A DNA stretch of 38,049 nucleotides, from NCBI GenBank assembly GCA_937868725.1, contig CALMMQ010000090.1, positions 1-38,049 of the forward strand, given 5' to 3'. The translations under genes and the position numbers were made by a program. The first letter of the stretch is position 1. The number at the start of each line of letters is the position of its first letter. Source of the stretch: an uncultured Pleomorphomonas sp. GTDB taxonomy: Bacteria > Pseudomonadota > Alphaproteobacteria > Rhizobiales > Pleomorphomonadaceae. A model generated the notes under the pieces. The model was not told the DNA's origin. It ran no database searches and saw nothing but the letters and a program-made list of their open reading frames with translations. Below, piece after piece: positions 1 to 7,297 of the stretch.

Positions 1-12
1 TCCAGTCTCCAT
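1..12 (-). CDS. possible start of a leftward gene, cut by the window edge
   Basis: On the minus strand an ATG at 12-10 follows a GGAG at about six bases spacing, with a second AGGAGG about 20 bases further upstream. Only four codons (M-E-T-G) are visible, so nothing can be said about the product. It could be the next gene of the lacI-otnC direction or an independent gene; the start itself is a guess from the ribosome binding site. Confidence 0.2.
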
Positions 13-81
13 GATCCGCTCCGAATGGACAACCTCCTGAAAGCTCACATCTAGCCGTAAACTATCTAGCTATTGATCTGG

Positions 82-123
82 AAGGCGCTGTCGCGGAGCG
101 GGCTCATCCCGCGACAACGCCTT
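82..123. repeat. strong inverted repeat / hairpin between otnC and the left edge
   Basis: Bases 82-96 pair with 109-123 over 15 positions with one mismatch (C88 against A117); the loop is 97-108. The inner stem is TGTCGCGG/CCGCGACA. No T-run follows on either strand, so it is not a classical intrinsic terminator. It may still stop or stabilise the otnC transcript, or be a REP-like element. The rest of 1-253 shows no convincing gene. Confidence 0.6.
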
Positions 124-253
124 CAACAGCTCACTGAGTCGGGCCAAGCTGCGTCATGAAGTCTTGACTGCCCCTGAAGAGGTATACTTTGCTTTGCCTT
201 GCCTTCGCTGGTTCGAGAAATAGCTATCCTTTTGTCTGCAGGTCGAAACCTGA

Positions 254-910
254 TTAACGAGCGGTCGGTAAGGGAGGCAAGGAGAACGTTGTCACCAGGT
301 CTTCAACCTGAGCGGAGGTCAGCAGACGCGGGCTGGCGTTACGCAACAGGATGTAGAGCTTTGCGCTTTCTTCGAGTTCCTCAGCGGCGGATACCGCCGC
401 CTCGAAGCTGGAGGCGGAAACGACAGGACCGTGGTTGGCGAGAAGGATGGCGTTGTGCTTGCCGCCGAGCGCCCGAATGGCATCGGCGATGGCAGGATCG
501 CCCGGGCGATGATAGGGCAGTAGCGCAATCGCGCCGCACCGCATGATTTGATAGGGCGTCAACGGCGGCAGAGCATTGACCGGATCGAGGTCGGGCAGGA
601 GCGAGACAGCGACCGAATAGGTCGAATGGAGATGAACGACCGCGCGCGCTTTCGGCGTGCTCTCGTAAATGGCGGCGTGCAACGGGATTTCCTTCGTCGG
701 CTTATCGCCATCGAGATGGCGCCCCTGAGCGTCGAGGCGCGACAGGCGGTCGGGGTCAAGAAAGCCGAGAGAGGCATTGGTCGGTGTCACCAGCCAGCCG
801 CCGTCATCAAGCCGGACCGACAGGTTGCCGGACGAACCGGGAGTCAATCCGCGATCGAACAGGGACTTGGCGAGCTTGCACATCTCCTGACGCAGGCGAG
901 CTTCAGACAT
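254..910 (-). CDS. otnC: 3-oxo-tetronate 4-phosphate decarboxylase (class II aldolase family)
   Basis: A 218-residue class II aldolase/adducin-family protein. Visible family features are the phosphate-binding SGNLSVR loop (residues 27-33), the KE pair with the likely catalytic Glu74, the HLH zinc motif (His93, His95) and the third zinc His160 in ANHG. In the OtnC branch of the family the enzyme decarboxylates 3-oxo-tetronate 4-phosphate to dihydroxyacetone phosphate and CO2, the last step of L-threonate/D-erythronate breakdown. That substrate is inferred from context: otnK, otnI and ltnD lie just across the shared regulator. The ATG follows GGAAAG at good spacing. It lies downstream of lacI on the same strand, separated by two hairpin elements. 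An L-fuculose/L-ribulose phosphate aldolase would have similar motifs, but the neighbours argue for OtnC. Confidence 0.85.
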   Translation of the reverse strand: MSEARLRQEMCKLAKSLFDRGLTPGSSGNLSVRLDDGGWLVTPTNASLGFLDPDRLSRLDAQGRHLDGDKPTKEIPLHAAIYESTPKARAVVHLHSTYSVAVSLLPDLDPVNALPPLTPYQIMRCGAIALLPYHRPGDPAIADAIRALGGKHNAILLANHGPVVSASSFEAAVSAAEELEESAKLYILLRNASPRLLTSAQVEDLVTTFSLPPLPTAR

Positions 911-959
911 CTGGACTGCTTTCCATTTCTAGAGAGGGTCGGGGAACATCAAAACGGAG

Positions 960-1038
960 CTAGTGGAACGAATTTGACATTTGAGTCCCGCCCGACATCA
1001 AGCTTCTGTTCAAATGTCAAATTCAAAAGTTCCACTAG
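960..1038. repeat. MITE-like hairpin element 1 (CTAG-ended inverted repeat)
   Basis: Left arm 960-984 and right arm 1010-1038 are inverted copies beginning CTAGTGGAAC and continuing AATTTGACATTTGA; the right arm carries four extra A bases that would bulge. The element is flanked by TA (961-962 and 1036-1037), leaving a 73-base core that starts GTGG and ends CCAC. TA flanks and GTG-type ends are what small non-autonomous relatives of IS630-family elements look like. It lies between lacI and otnC and may also act as a transcript hairpin. Confidence 0.6.
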
Positions 1039-1051
1039 AATCATTGACTTG

Positions 1052-1128
1052 CTAGTGGTTCAGATGACTCCGGCATTTGCTCCGAGGGCGGTATCAGGCA
1101 GATGCAAATGCCGGAGTCGAACCACTAG
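1052..1128. repeat. MITE-like hairpin element 2 (CTAG-ended inverted repeat)
   Basis: Left arm 1052-1080 and right arm 1104-1128 are inverted copies beginning CTAGTGGTTC and continuing GACTCCGGCATTTGC; the left arm has four extra bases (AGAT). The ends match element 1 closely but the inner stem is unrelated. TA flanks are at 1053-1054 and 1126-1127, leaving a 71-base core. The right-hand CTA is the complement of the TAG stop codon of the lacI-type gene. Confidence 0.6.
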
Positions 1129-2150
1129 ACGGTGGCGCCCTCGATCAGCTCGAACCCGACATCGTAAATGCCGGAAGGCTCATCGGAGCAAACCAGCCGC
1201 GCTGCCATCTCGCCGATCTGCCGGCGCGGCGTGCGGATCGTTGCGAGCGGCTGCGGCGCGAGCCGGGCAACGTCGAGCCCGTTGTAACCCATGAGCGCCA
1301 GCCGGTCAGGCACCGCTATGCCATTGGCCATGCAGTGGAAAAGGCCGCCGAGCGCCAAATCGTCGTTAGCGAAGTAAACGGCGTCGAGGTCGGGCGTCCG
1401 GTCGAGCAGTACCGCGAGGCCATTGCGCCCCAGTTCGATCGACGACAGCGCCGGCGCGATCTCGGTGTCGGCAACGGCGAGCCCGAGACCGGCCAAGGCC
1501 TGACAGAAGCCCTGATACCGCTTGGCGCCGCGCCGGTCGCGCTTGAGATCATGGCCGACGTAGCCGATGCGCTTCTTGCCGCGCGAGACGAGAAAGCGGG
1601 CGCTGGCGCGGCCGGCATCGAGGTTGGAGTAGCCGACAACGATGTCGATGCCGGCGGCGTCGGTGTCGAGGATTTCGGCGACGCGGATGCCGGCGCCGCG
1701 CATCATGGCGAAAGCGCGCGCCGTGTGCTCGAGGCCGGCGACGATGAGACCGGCGGGACGCCAGGTCAGCATCGATTCGATGAGACGCTCTTCGGCGTTG
1801 GGGTCGTAGTCGGTCACAGCGAAGACGGACTGATAGCCGGCATCGGTCAGCGTCGGCGCGGCGCCCGACAGAACGTCGGCGAAGACGATGTTGGTGATCG
1901 AGGGGATGACCAGCGCCACGAGACGCGAACCCGACGAGGCGAGCGTACCGGCAATGCGGTTAGGAACGTAGCCGAGCCGGCGCACCGTTTCGAGCACGCG
2001 CTGACGTGCGTCGTCAGAAACCGAACCTTTGCCGCGGATGACGCGCGATACCGTGCTCTCGCCGACGCCTGCCTCCCTGGCCACATCGGCAAGAGTGATC
2101 GCGGCAGGGCGATCCTGAGGGCCGCCGGCGGCGCCATCGTGCTCTACCAT
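1125..2150 (-). CDS. LacI-family transcriptional regulator of the tetronate locus
   Basis: A 341-residue LacI/GalR repressor. The N-terminal helix-turn-helix is at about residues 17-40 (ITLADVAREAGVGESTVSR), the hinge at about 61-75 includes NRIAGTLAS, and the rest is a periplasmic-binding-protein-like effector domain. It is divergent from ltnD, with otnC downstream on its own strand. Four copies of a GGCAGCGCTGCC palindrome in the divergent intergenic region have the symmetry and central CG typical of LacI-family operators. The sequence suggests it represses both units and its own promoter. The inducer is probably a tetronate or a pathway intermediate (inference). The stop codon TAG lies inside hairpin element 2, so the extreme C-terminus may have been remodelled by that insertion. 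Confidence 0.9.
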   Translation of the reverse strand: MVEHDGAAGGPQDRPAAITLADVAREAGVGESTVSRVIRGKGSVSDDARQRVLETVRRLGYVPNRIAGTLASSGSRLVALVIPSITNIVFADVLSGAAPTLTDAGYQSVFAVTDYDPNAEERLIESMLTWRPAGLIVAGLEHTARAFAMMRGAGIRVAEILDTDAAGIDIVVGYSNLDAGRASARFLVSRGKKRIGYVGHDLKRDRRGAKRYQGFCQALAGLGLAVADTEIAPALSSIELGRNGLAVLLDRTPDLDAVYFANDDLALGGLFHCMANGIAVPDRLALMGYNGLDVARLAPQPLATIRTPRRQIGEMAARLVCSDEPSGIYDVGFELIEGATV

Positions 2151-2183
2151 GCTGACAAGGCCTCCCTGACTGCTTGAACGCGA

Positions 2184-2212
2184 CCATAATCCTGGCAGCG
2201 CAGCAAGTGCAA
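2184..2212 (-). promoter_or_regulatory. candidate promoter for lacI-otnC
   Basis: On the minus strand TTGCAC (2212-2207) and TTATGG (2189-2184) are separated by 17 bases. The degenerate operator copy at 2193-2206 fills the spacer, so a bound repressor would block this promoter. Assigned by eye from spacing and consensus. Confidence 0.5.
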
Positions 2213-2289
2213 GAAAAAAGTGGCAGCGCTGCCAAAACCTACTTGGCAGCGCTGCCGTTGGGTGATATTAGAATTGGCAGCGCTGCCAA
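2193..2289. promoter_or_regulatory. four-site operator array for the LacI-type regulator
   Basis: Three perfect GGCAGCGCTGCC palindromes have cores at 2222-2233, 2245-2256 and 2276-2287; the last is extended to TTGGCAGCGCTGCCAA (2274-2289). A fourth, degenerate copy is TGGCAGCGCAGCAA at 2193-2206. Centre-to-centre spacings are 28, 23 and 31 bases. The sites overlap the leftward spacer, the rightward -35 and the likely rightward transcription start, which fits dual control of the divergent units. Confidence 0.85.
2243..2271 (+). promoter_or_regulatory. candidate promoter for ltnD-otnI-otnK-gntP
   Basis: TTGGCA at 2243-2248 and TATTAG at 2266-2271 are spaced by exactly 17 bases. One operator palindrome overlaps the -35 and the next (2274-2289) covers the expected transcription start, the standard geometry for LacI-type repression. 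This start would leave a leader of about 320 bases before ltnD. Confidence 0.6.
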
Positions 2290-2359
2290 CGGTTCGTTTC
2301 GAACTTCTGAGGAGAGGTGGAACGATATCGGTCGGTAGCCCGACTTGGAGGAGTCCCTC

Positions 2360-2392
2360 ATGCAAATTCGGTTCGCCGCTCATCCGCCATAA
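2360..2392 (+). CDS. possible 10-residue leader peptide upstream of ltnD
   Basis: A strong GGAGGAG ribosome binding site (2347-2353) precedes an ATG at 2360 by six bases; the frame reads MQIRFAAHPP and stops at 2390-2392. A hairpin follows downstream (GCTCTG 2441-2446 with CAGAGC 2452-2457, extendable by G-U pairs). It could be a regulatory leader peptide or the leftover start of a lost gene. The rest of 2290-2601 shows no other recognisable gene. Confidence 0.3.
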   Translation: MQIRFAAHPP

Positions 2393-2601
2393 CGGCCAGC
2401 TTCGGCTCTGCCAGCGCAACAAGCACAACCTGTCGATCTGGCTCTGTGTCGCAGAGCTGGGAAGGCGTGGTTTTATCTGCGCCCACTCTCGCCGCAGGCA
2501 GTCCCCCCAAATCCCCTCGCGCGTTTCCAGTCGTGTCCGGTCCGCCGAACGCCGTCGATGGTGTTTGTTCGCACGGACTTAACCTCTAAAGGTATCTCAA
2601 G

Positions 2602-3522
2602 ATGACCAATACGTCCCCCAAGGCCACCGCCGCAGTCATCGGCCTCGGCTCCATGGGCCTCGGCATGGCCCTGTCGCTCCTGAGGGAGGGCATCGCCGTC
2701 GTCGGCTGCGACGTCGTCGCGGCCTCGGTGGAGAAACTCGTCGCCGCTGGCGGCAAGGCGGCGACCACGCCGGCCGAGGCCGCTCGCGGCGCCGATGTCG
2801 TCATCTCCGTCGTCGTCAACGCCGCCCAGACCGAGGGCGTGCTGTTCGGGCCGAACGGCGCCGCCGAGACCATGGCGCCCGGCGCCGTCTTCGTCTCCGC
2901 CGCCACCATGGACCCGGAGATCGCCCGCAGGCTCGCCACCCGCCTGGAAGCGACCCGCCGCCTCTATCTCGATGCGCCGATCTCCGGTGGTGCCGTCAAG
3001 GCCGCCGCCGGCCAGCTCACCATTCTTGCTTCCGGTTCGGCCGCCGCCTTCGCCAAGGCCCGTCCGGCGCTCGACGCCATGGCCGGTAAGCTCTACGAAC
3101 TTGGCGACAGTGCCGGCACCGGCGCCGCCTTCAAGATGATCAACCAGCTCCTGGCTGGCGTCCATATCGCCGCCGCCTGTGAGGCGATCACGCTCGCCGC
3201 CCGCCAGGGCCTCGACCTCAGGAAGGTCTACGAAGTGATCACCGCCTCGGCCGGCAATTCCTGGATGTTCGAGAACCGGGTGCCGCATGTCCTCGACGGC
3301 GACTACAGCCCGCGGAGTGCCGTCGACATCTTCGTCAAGGATCTCGGCATCATTCAGGACATGGCACGCGGCGCCAAGTATCCGGTGCCGGTGGCCGCTT
3401 CGGCCTTGCAGATGTTCCTTGCCGCCTCCGGTTCCGGGCTCGGCCGCGAGGACGATAGCGCCGTCGCCAAGATCTATGCCCGGCTCGCCGGCGTCGCGCT
3501 TCCCGCCGCCACCAAGGATTGA
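2602..3522 (+). CDS. ltnD: L-threonate dehydrogenase
   Basis: A 306-residue member of the 3-hydroxyisobutyrate dehydrogenase family. The Rossmann motif GLGSMGLG lies at about residues 14-21, the substrate loop DAPISGG near 128, and the family catalytic lysine at Lys178 in KMIN, followed by the all-helical C-terminal domain. LtnD oxidises L-threonate at C2 with NAD to 2-oxo-tetronate; the choice of L-threonate over other 2-hydroxy acids comes from the neighbouring otnI, otnK and otnC. The ATG follows AAAGG. It is the first structural gene of the rightward operon, behind the operator array and a long leader; otnI starts 13 bases after its stop. D-glycerate or tartronate semialdehyde reductases are near relatives. 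Confidence 0.85.
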   Translation: MTNTSPKATAAVIGLGSMGLGMALSLLREGIAVVGCDVVAASVEKLVAAGGKAATTPAEAARGADVVISVVVNAAQTEGVLFGPNGAAETMAPGAVFVSAATMDPEIARRLATRLEATRRLYLDAPISGGAVKAAAGQLTILASGSAAAFAKARPALDAMAGKLYELGDSAGTGAAFKMINQLLAGVHIAAACEAITLAARQGLDLRKVYEVITASAGNSWMFENRVPHVLDGDYSPRSAVDIFVKDLGIIQDMARGAKYPVPVAASALQMFLAASGSGLGREDDSAVAKIYARLAGVALPAATKD

Positions 3523-3535
3523 GGATACGACGATC

Positions 3536-4315
3536 ATGCCGCATTTTGCTGCCAACCTCACCATGGTGTTCAACGAGGTGCCGTTCCTCGATCGCTTCGA
3601 CCGGGCGGCCGCCGCCGGCTTCACGGCTGTCGAGTATCTCTTCCCGTACGACTTCCCGGTCGACGCCGTCGCTGAGCGCCTCACCCGCAACAAGCTGACG
3701 CAGGCGCTGTTCAACTTGCCCCCCGGCGATTGGACGGCCGGCGAGCGGGGCGTCGCCTGTCTGCCGGAACGTTTTGCCGAGCTCCGGGCCGGCGTCGAAA
3801 CGGCTCTCTCCTATGCTCTCGCCACCGGCGTCAAGCGCGTCCATCTGATGTCGGGCAAGGGTGATCGCCACGATCCGACGGCTGCGCGCGCCTACCGCGA
3901 CGCGGTCAAGGCCGTCGCCCACCGGGTTGGCGAGGTCGGGCTCGATCTGGTTCTCGAACCGATCAACGGCCGCGACATGCCGGGGTATTTTCTCAATGAC
4001 TTTGGCTGGACCGTCGATCTCATCAACGACCTCGCCCTGCCCAACCTCAAGCTGCAGTTCGACATTTACCACCGGCAGATCATGCATGGCGATGTGACCA
4101 TGGCACTGCGGGCGTTGATGCCGCTCATCGGCCATATCCAGATCGCCTCGGTGCCGGCGCGCAACGAACCCTCGGACGGGGAACTCGACTACAGCTTCCT
4201 GTTCGCCGAACTCGATCGCCTCGACTACACCGGTTTCGTCGGCTGCGAATACCGCCCGGCCGGCGTCACGGAAGCCGGCCTCGGCTGGTTCGCCCCCTAC
4301 GCTGGACAGCGCTGA
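3536..4315 (+). CDS. otnI: 2-oxo-tetronate isomerase (hydroxypyruvate isomerase-like)
   Basis: A 259-residue TIM-barrel protein of the Hyi/OtnI family. Residues expected to bind metal and act in isomerisation are visible: Glu141 (LEPIN), Asp176 (QFDIYH), Gln202 (HIQIA) and Glu238 (CEYRP). OtnI converts 2-oxo-tetronate to 3-oxo-tetronate, the step between LtnD and OtnK. Hydroxypyruvate isomerase of glyoxylate metabolism is very similar, but nothing else in the operon fits that route. The ATG at 3536 follows GAGGA and gives the usual family N-terminus (PHFAANLTMVF); a longer in-frame opening upstream overlaps ltnD and is unlikely to be used. otnK begins 11 bases after the stop. Confidence 0.85.
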   Translation: MPHFAANLTMVFNEVPFLDRFDRAAAAGFTAVEYLFPYDFPVDAVAERLTRNKLTQALFNLPPGDWTAGERGVACLPERFAELRAGVETALSYALATGVKRVHLMSGKGDRHDPTAARAYRDAVKAVAHRVGEVGLDLVLEPINGRDMPGYFLNDFGWTVDLINDLALPNLKLQFDIYHRQIMHGDVTMALRALMPLIGHIQIASVPARNEPSDGELDYSFLFAELDRLDYTGFVGCEYRPAGVTEAGLGWFAPYAGQR

Positions 4316-4326
4316 AAGGATCCATC

Positions 4327-5595
4327 ATGTCGCTTCTTCTCGGCGTTGTCGCCGATGACTACACGGGCGCATCCGACCTCGCCAACGCTCTGACCCGCAA
4401 CGGTCTTGCAACCATCCAGACCATCGGCGTGCCAGCCGAACTCGACCTTCCCGACGTCGACGCCATTGTCGTCGCCCTGAAGAGCCGTTCGATCGATCCG
4501 GCGCTGGCCGTGGAGAAATCCGTCGATGCCGCCAGCTGGATGCGCGGCCGTGGGGCCGAACACATCCTGTTCAAGATCTGCTCGACCTTCGATTCCACCG
4601 ATCAGGGCAACATCGGGCCGGTCACCGACGCGCTCGCCGCGCTCACCGGCGAAAGCGTGGCGCTCATCAATCCGTCGTTCCCGGAAAACCGGCGGACGGT
4701 CTATCAGGGACATCTCTTCGTCGGCGATCGTCCGCTCAACGAAAGCCCGCTCAAGGATCACCCGCTCAACCCGATGCACGACGCCGACCTCGTCCGCGTT
4801 CTCGGTCGCCAGAGCAAGCGCCAGGTCGGGCTGATCGACCTGCAGACGGTGGCGGCCGGCAAGGCGGCCATCGAGCGGCGGCGGGCCGTACTGGCATCGC
4901 AGGGCGTCGGCGCGGCCATCGTCGATGCCATCACCGAGGCTGAGCTCGAGGTGATCGGCGAGGTTGTCGCCGGCACCAAGCTGTCGGTCGGAGCATCCGG
5001 AATCGGCATCGGTCTTGCCCGTGCCTACGTGGCGGCGGGGCGCGCCAAGGCACGGCGCGACGACACCGCCGCCGCCGCCATCGGCGGTCCCGCCGTTTGC
5101 CTCGCCGGTTCGTGCTCGCGCGCGACGCTGGCCCAGATCGAGCAGGCCAAGACGGTGATGCCGGTGCTCAACCTCGATGTTGAAGACGTGTTGTCGCTCG
5201 GCAGCGCCGTCGAGGCGGCGATCGCCTGGGCTGGCGAACGGGTCGCCGACACCCCGGTCCTGATTGCCTCGAGCGCCGACGCCGACACCGTCGGCCGGAT
5301 TCAGTCGCGGCACGGCCGCGAACACTCCGGTCATGCCATTGAGGCGGCCATGGCAGCTCTGGCCGAAGCCATGGTCGGACGCGGCGTGCGGCGTCTGGTC
5401 ATCGCCGGCGGCGAAACGTCGGGCGCAGTCGTCGATCGCCTTGGCCTCAAGGCTTTCCTGATCGGACCGGAGATCGCGCCCGGTGTGCCGGCGCTGTTCA
5501 CGGTCGGTGGTGCGGCACGCATGGGGCTGGCCCTGAAGTCGGGCAACTTCGGCGGGGTGACTTTCTTCGCCGATGCGCTGGGCGTGATCCGCTGA
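4327..5595 (+). CDS. otnK: 3-oxo-tetronate kinase (DUF1537 / four-carbon acid sugar kinase)
   Basis: A 422-residue two-domain DUF1537 kinase. The N-terminal domain starts with the hallmark ADDYTGASDLA (residues 9-19), which binds the sugar acid, and has a CSTFDST segment near 94. The C-terminal nucleotide-binding domain carries GGETSGAVV (residues 361-369). It phosphorylates 3-oxo-tetronate at O4 using ATP, giving the substrate of OtnC. The family also includes D-threonate, D-erythronate and D-glucosamine-derived acid kinases, but the otnI/otnC/ltnD company supports this call. The ATG follows AAGGA. A 273-base gap with several small hairpins separates it from the permease gene, so it may close the first, more highly expressed part of the operon. 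Confidence 0.88.
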   Translation: MSLLLGVVADDYTGASDLANALTRNGLATIQTIGVPAELDLPDVDAIVVALKSRSIDPALAVEKSVDAASWMRGRGAEHILFKICSTFDSTDQGNIGPVTDALAALTGESVALINPSFPENRRTVYQGHLFVGDRPLNESPLKDHPLNPMHDADLVRVLGRQSKRQVGLIDLQTVAAGKAAIERRRAVLASQGVGAAIVDAITEAELEVIGEVVAGTKLSVGASGIGIGLARAYVAAGRAKARRDDTAAAAIGGPAVCLAGSCSRATLAQIEQAKTVMPVLNLDVEDVLSLGSAVEAAIAWAGERVADTPVLIASSADADTVGRIQSRHGREHSGHAIEAAMAALAEAMVGRGVRRLVIAGGETSGAVVDRLGLKAFLIGPEIAPGVPALFTVGGAARMGLALKSGNFGGVTFFADALGVIR

Positions 5596-5868
5596 GCCGT
5601 CGTCTGGACTGCACGGGTCCGGCCGTCTGAACGCAGCCGACCGGCGGGACGCCTTGGACGTTCCGCTGGCTCGCAGGAATTCGGCACCGCCCGGGACCGG
5701 CGCGGTGATCCGATGGGCGGACCGGAAGAGGAACCGGTCCTTGTCGCAACAACCTGGCTTCTTGGGTCCGCCATCGCAAATGGCGGTCGTGGGGCCTTTG
5801 CATGCCGGATTCCGGCCCGGCATCCAGCGCCGGCATGGCCGTACGAAACCGGCCGTGGGGGAGAGAAC
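5596..5868 (+). other. otnK-permease intercistronic region with three small hairpins
   Basis: Three perfect 7-base stems occur in a row: GGACCGG/CCGGTCC (5719-5725 with 5734-5740), CCGCCAT/ATGGCGG (5768-5774 with 5780-5786) and ATGCCGG/CCGGCAT (5802-5808 with 5817-5823). None has a T-run. They could lower read-through into the permease gene or protect the upstream mRNA. The frame of the permease is open through part of this region, but no good ribosome binding site precedes the earlier starts. Confidence 0.45.
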
Positions 5869-7221
5869 ATGCCAATCGTCATTGTCGCCATAGGTATAGC
5901 AGCGCTGCTGATCCTGATCATGCGTCTGAGGGTCAATGCCTTCGCCGCTCTCATTCTCGTATCGTTCGCCGTGGCCCTGGTCCTCGGTCTGCCGCTCGAC
6001 AAGGTGGTGAAGTCCATCGAAGGCGGCATCGGCGGCACGCTCGGACATATCGCGCTGATCTTCGGTCTCGGCGTCATGCTCGGTCGGCTGATCGCCGAAT
6101 CCGGTGGCGCCCAGCGCATCGCCGTGACGCTGATCGACAAGTTCGGGCCGAAGAACGTTCAGTGGGCGGTCGTCGTTTCCGCCTTCATCATCGGCATCGC
6201 CTTGTTCTTCGAGGTTGGCGTCGTCCTGCTGATCCCGATCGTGCTCACCATGGCGCGCCAGCTCAAGGTGCCGGTGATGTATCTCGGCACGCCCATGGTG
6301 GCCGCCCTGATCACCGCCCATGCCTTCCTGCCGCCGCACCCCGGCCCGACCGTCGTTGCCGGCGAGTTCCATGCCGACATCGGCACGGTGCTGCTCTACG
6401 GTGTGCTGATCGCCATTCCCTCGGTGCTGCTGGCCGGACCGGTCTTCACCCTGCTGTCGCGCAAGATCGTCCCCTCGGCCTACGAGAAGATCTCGCACGG
6501 CGCTATCGACAGCGACAAGGCGCTGCCCGACATCAGCAAGGCGCCAGCCTTCGGCATTTCGGTGCTGACAGCCATGCTGCCGGTCATCCTGATGTCGGCG
6601 GCGGCCATCATCTCCATCGTCAAGTCGTCGATGGGCCTTGCCGACAACACCGCCTTCGCCGTCATCCGCTTCGTCGGCGACGCTTCGGTGGCCATGCTGA
6701 TCTCGCTGTTCTTCGCCACCTACACCATGGGTCTCCGGCGCAAGATGCCGATCGAGATCATCACCAATCATTGCGCCGAAGCGGCCAAGGACATCGGCAT
6801 GATGCTGCTGATCATCGGCGGCGGCGGCGCTCTGAAGCAGGTGCTGATCGACGGTGGCGTCGGCACTTATGTGGCGCATCTCTTTGAGGGCAGCGCCATC
6901 TCGCCGCTGGTGTTCGCCTGGGTAGTCGCGGCCATCCTGCGCGTCGCCCTCGGTTCGGCCACGGTAGCCGCCATTTCGACGGTCGGCCTTGTCAGCCCGA
7001 TGCTGGCTTCGCATCCGGGCGTCAATCTGGCGCTGATCACGCTGGCCACCGGCGCCGGTAGCGCCACCTTCAGCCACGTCAACGACGCTGGCTTCTGGAT
7101 GGTCAAGGAATCCTTCGGCCTTTCCATGAAGGAAACGTTCGGAACCTGGTCGCTGCTTTGTGCCATTGTGTCGGTGGTCGGCCTCGCTGGTGTCCTGATC
7201 CTCAACAGCCTGATCAGCTGA
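5869..7221 (+). CDS. GntP-family permease, probable tetronate importer
   Basis: A 450-residue, very hydrophobic inner-membrane protein of the GntP (gluconate:H+ symporter) family. About 12-14 membrane segments can be counted. Typical family stretches include FFEVGVVLLIPIV, HAFLPPHPGPT and the C-terminal GAGSATFSHVNDAGFW. GntP proteins import sugar acids, and the gene order makes L-threonate or a related tetronate the likely substrate (inference). The ATG at 5869 follows GGGGGAGAG at ideal spacing and gives the family-typical start; an upstream in-frame start at 5713 would add 52 non-membrane residues of unusual composition and was rejected. A clear terminator follows the stop codon. Confidence 0.88.
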   Translation: MPIVIVAIGIAALLILIMRLRVNAFAALILVSFAVALVLGLPLDKVVKSIEGGIGGTLGHIALIFGLGVMLGRLIAESGGAQRIAVTLIDKFGPKNVQWAVVVSAFIIGIALFFEVGVVLLIPIVLTMARQLKVPVMYLGTPMVAALITAHAFLPPHPGPTVVAGEFHADIGTVLLYGVLIAIPSVLLAGPVFTLLSRKIVPSAYEKISHGAIDSDKALPDISKAPAFGISVLTAMLPVILMSAAAIISIVKSSMGLADNTAFAVIRFVGDASVAMLISLFFATYTMGLRRKMPIEIITNHCAEAAKDIGMMLLIIGGGGALKQVLIDGGVGTYVAHLFEGSAISPLVFAWVVAAILRVALGSATVAAISTVGLVSPMLASHPGVNLALITLATGAGSATFSHVNDAGFWMVKESFGLSMKETFGTWSLLCAIVSVVGLAGVLILNSLIS

Positions 7222-7235
7222 TCACGATGCAGTGC

Positions 7236-7272
7236 GGGCGTGGCGCGAATTCGCCACGCCCCATTTGTTTCT
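7236..7272 (+). terminator. intrinsic terminator after the tetronate operon
   Basis: A perfect 10-base stem GGGCGTGGCG/CGCCACGCCC (7236-7245 with 7252-7261), loop CGAATT, is followed by a T-rich tail (ATTTGTTTCT). It begins 14 bases after the permease stop codon. Confidence 0.85.
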
Positions 7273-7297
7273 GACATTGCACGTGCCGACGTTGCGC

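Noticed and set aside
4297-7077. A 926-codon open frame on the minus strand
   Set aside because: It is antisense to otnI, otnK and the permease, crosses their gaps, and has the Asp/Arg/His/Gly-rich composition of GC-rich shadow frames.
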